From positions 1 to 64,000 of the forward strand of contig CAICTM010000023.1 of assembly GCA_903772945.1 (NCBI GenBank): DNA of 64,000 nt, in the 5' to 3' direction. Source of the stretch: Seminavis robusta (lineage: Eukaryota; Bacillariophyta; Bacillariophyceae; Naviculales; Naviculaceae). Positions 63,470 to 64,000 of the stretch are shown here, in pieces. Below the pieces are notes generated by a model. It worked only from the letters and a program-made list of their open reading frames with translations, had not been told where the DNA came from and did not search any database. The position numbers and the translations under genes are program-made. The number at the start of each line of letters is the position of its first letter. Position 1 is the stretch's first letter.

Positions 63470-64000
63470 GAGAGGATGCTGACAGTTTGATATGTACCGT
63501 ACTGTGGTGTTGGTCATGCCATGCTACCCACATTACACATCATGGCAGTAGATGCTCGGCCTTGAGGCCAAAGGGCAGATTGTCTCAAGCAGCCCATAGC
63601 TAGTACGTGTAATAGAAATAATTAGATTTGACCACGGCTGACCGTACAATATTGAGTTCTTTTATTTGGTTTGTCCTGTTGCTTCGTCCATGATTTCCGT
63701 TCTGGCACCCCGGCAGGGGCTTCCAATTGACCGTCGTTGCTACAAACGTGATGATTGGCTTTGACTCCGCCGCCATCCAAAGTGATCCGATCCCTGCCAA
63801 CGAGCTTCATCGGTATAGATCGAGCCAGGCAGGACAAATAAATCTGGCCCGAACAACGCAGACAGCAGCTTCGTTTGTCCCGATCATTGTTGGAATACTA
63901 CTGCACAAACCTGACCAATCTTGTACTGGAAATGCAGGGCCTACTCCAGAGCAAAGGTTTGTGATTGTTTCTATAAGTATGATTGTAGTCCAATCGAATT
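63470..64000. other. Spacer to the window end
   Basis: No supported gene is seen. It is the 3' side of the GT64 gene followed by unassigned sequence. Confidence 0.5.

Overview
This 64 kb window looks like nuclear DNA of a photosynthetic stramenopile, most likely a pennate diatom. Four things point there: three proteins with the diatom-type DUF6824 domain; a chlorophyll-pathway reductase with a signal peptide followed by an ASAF-like plastid cleavage site (AEA-F); short GT-AG introns of about 75-170 bp; and intron-poor genes separated by long AT-leaning, repeat-filled spacers. No species can be proven from the sequence alone. No bacterial operon, tRNA, rRNA or CRISPR array was seen.

Layout. 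1-3.4 kb: a G+C-rich block with long open minus-strand frames that match nothing I recognise, ending at a strong imperfect hairpin. 3.4-7.3 kb: repeat-rich spacer. 7.3-12.2 kb: an 11-exon gene for a ~1358-residue low-complexity protein, partly built by tandem exon-intron duplication. 12.9-14.4 kb: plastid divinyl chlorophyllide 8-vinyl reductase. 17.2-19.2 kb: an intronless orphan Cys-rich protein. 19.3-20.9 kb: an RCC1-repeat protein. 21.5-23.2 kb: a secreted heme peroxidase with a Gly/Asn-rich tail. 24.15-24.69 kb: a Ty3/gypsy integrase fossil. 24.7-26.9 kb: an FTO-type dioxygenase. 27.9-29.0 kb: a decayed or frame-broken ankyrin gene. 30.3-31.3, 38.0-39.5 and 42.8-43.5 kb: three DUF6824 genes. 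32.9-35.0 kb: a hAT-like BED transposase ORF beside a palindromic repeat array. 40.1-41.4 kb: an ER FKBP with four EF-hands. 44.1-44.8 kb: a secreted Cys-rich protein. 45.8-46.7 kb: a disordered basic protein. 48.0-48.5 kb: a broken NAPE-PLD relic. 49.0-50.1 kb: a Sec14-like protein. 53.0-55.2 kb: two paralogous tiny Cys-rich proteins, with a possible third relative at 58.2-58.8 kb. 56.7-57.0 kb: a serine palmitoyltransferase small subunit. 60.7-61.7 kb: a quinone-oxidoreductase-like MDR enzyme. 62.1-63.5 kb: a GT64 glycosyltransferase.

The genes do not form one pathway. They are ordinary housekeeping, plastid, ER/Golgi and lipid genes mixed with lineage-specific families. The strongest candidates for something little described are the modular 11-exon gene with duplicated intron-exon units inside and beyond its 3' end, the small PRR-motif protein family, the FTO homologue with intact catalytic residues, and the self-palindromic GTAC and GTAACCGG sequences that fill spacers and have entered at least one reading frame.
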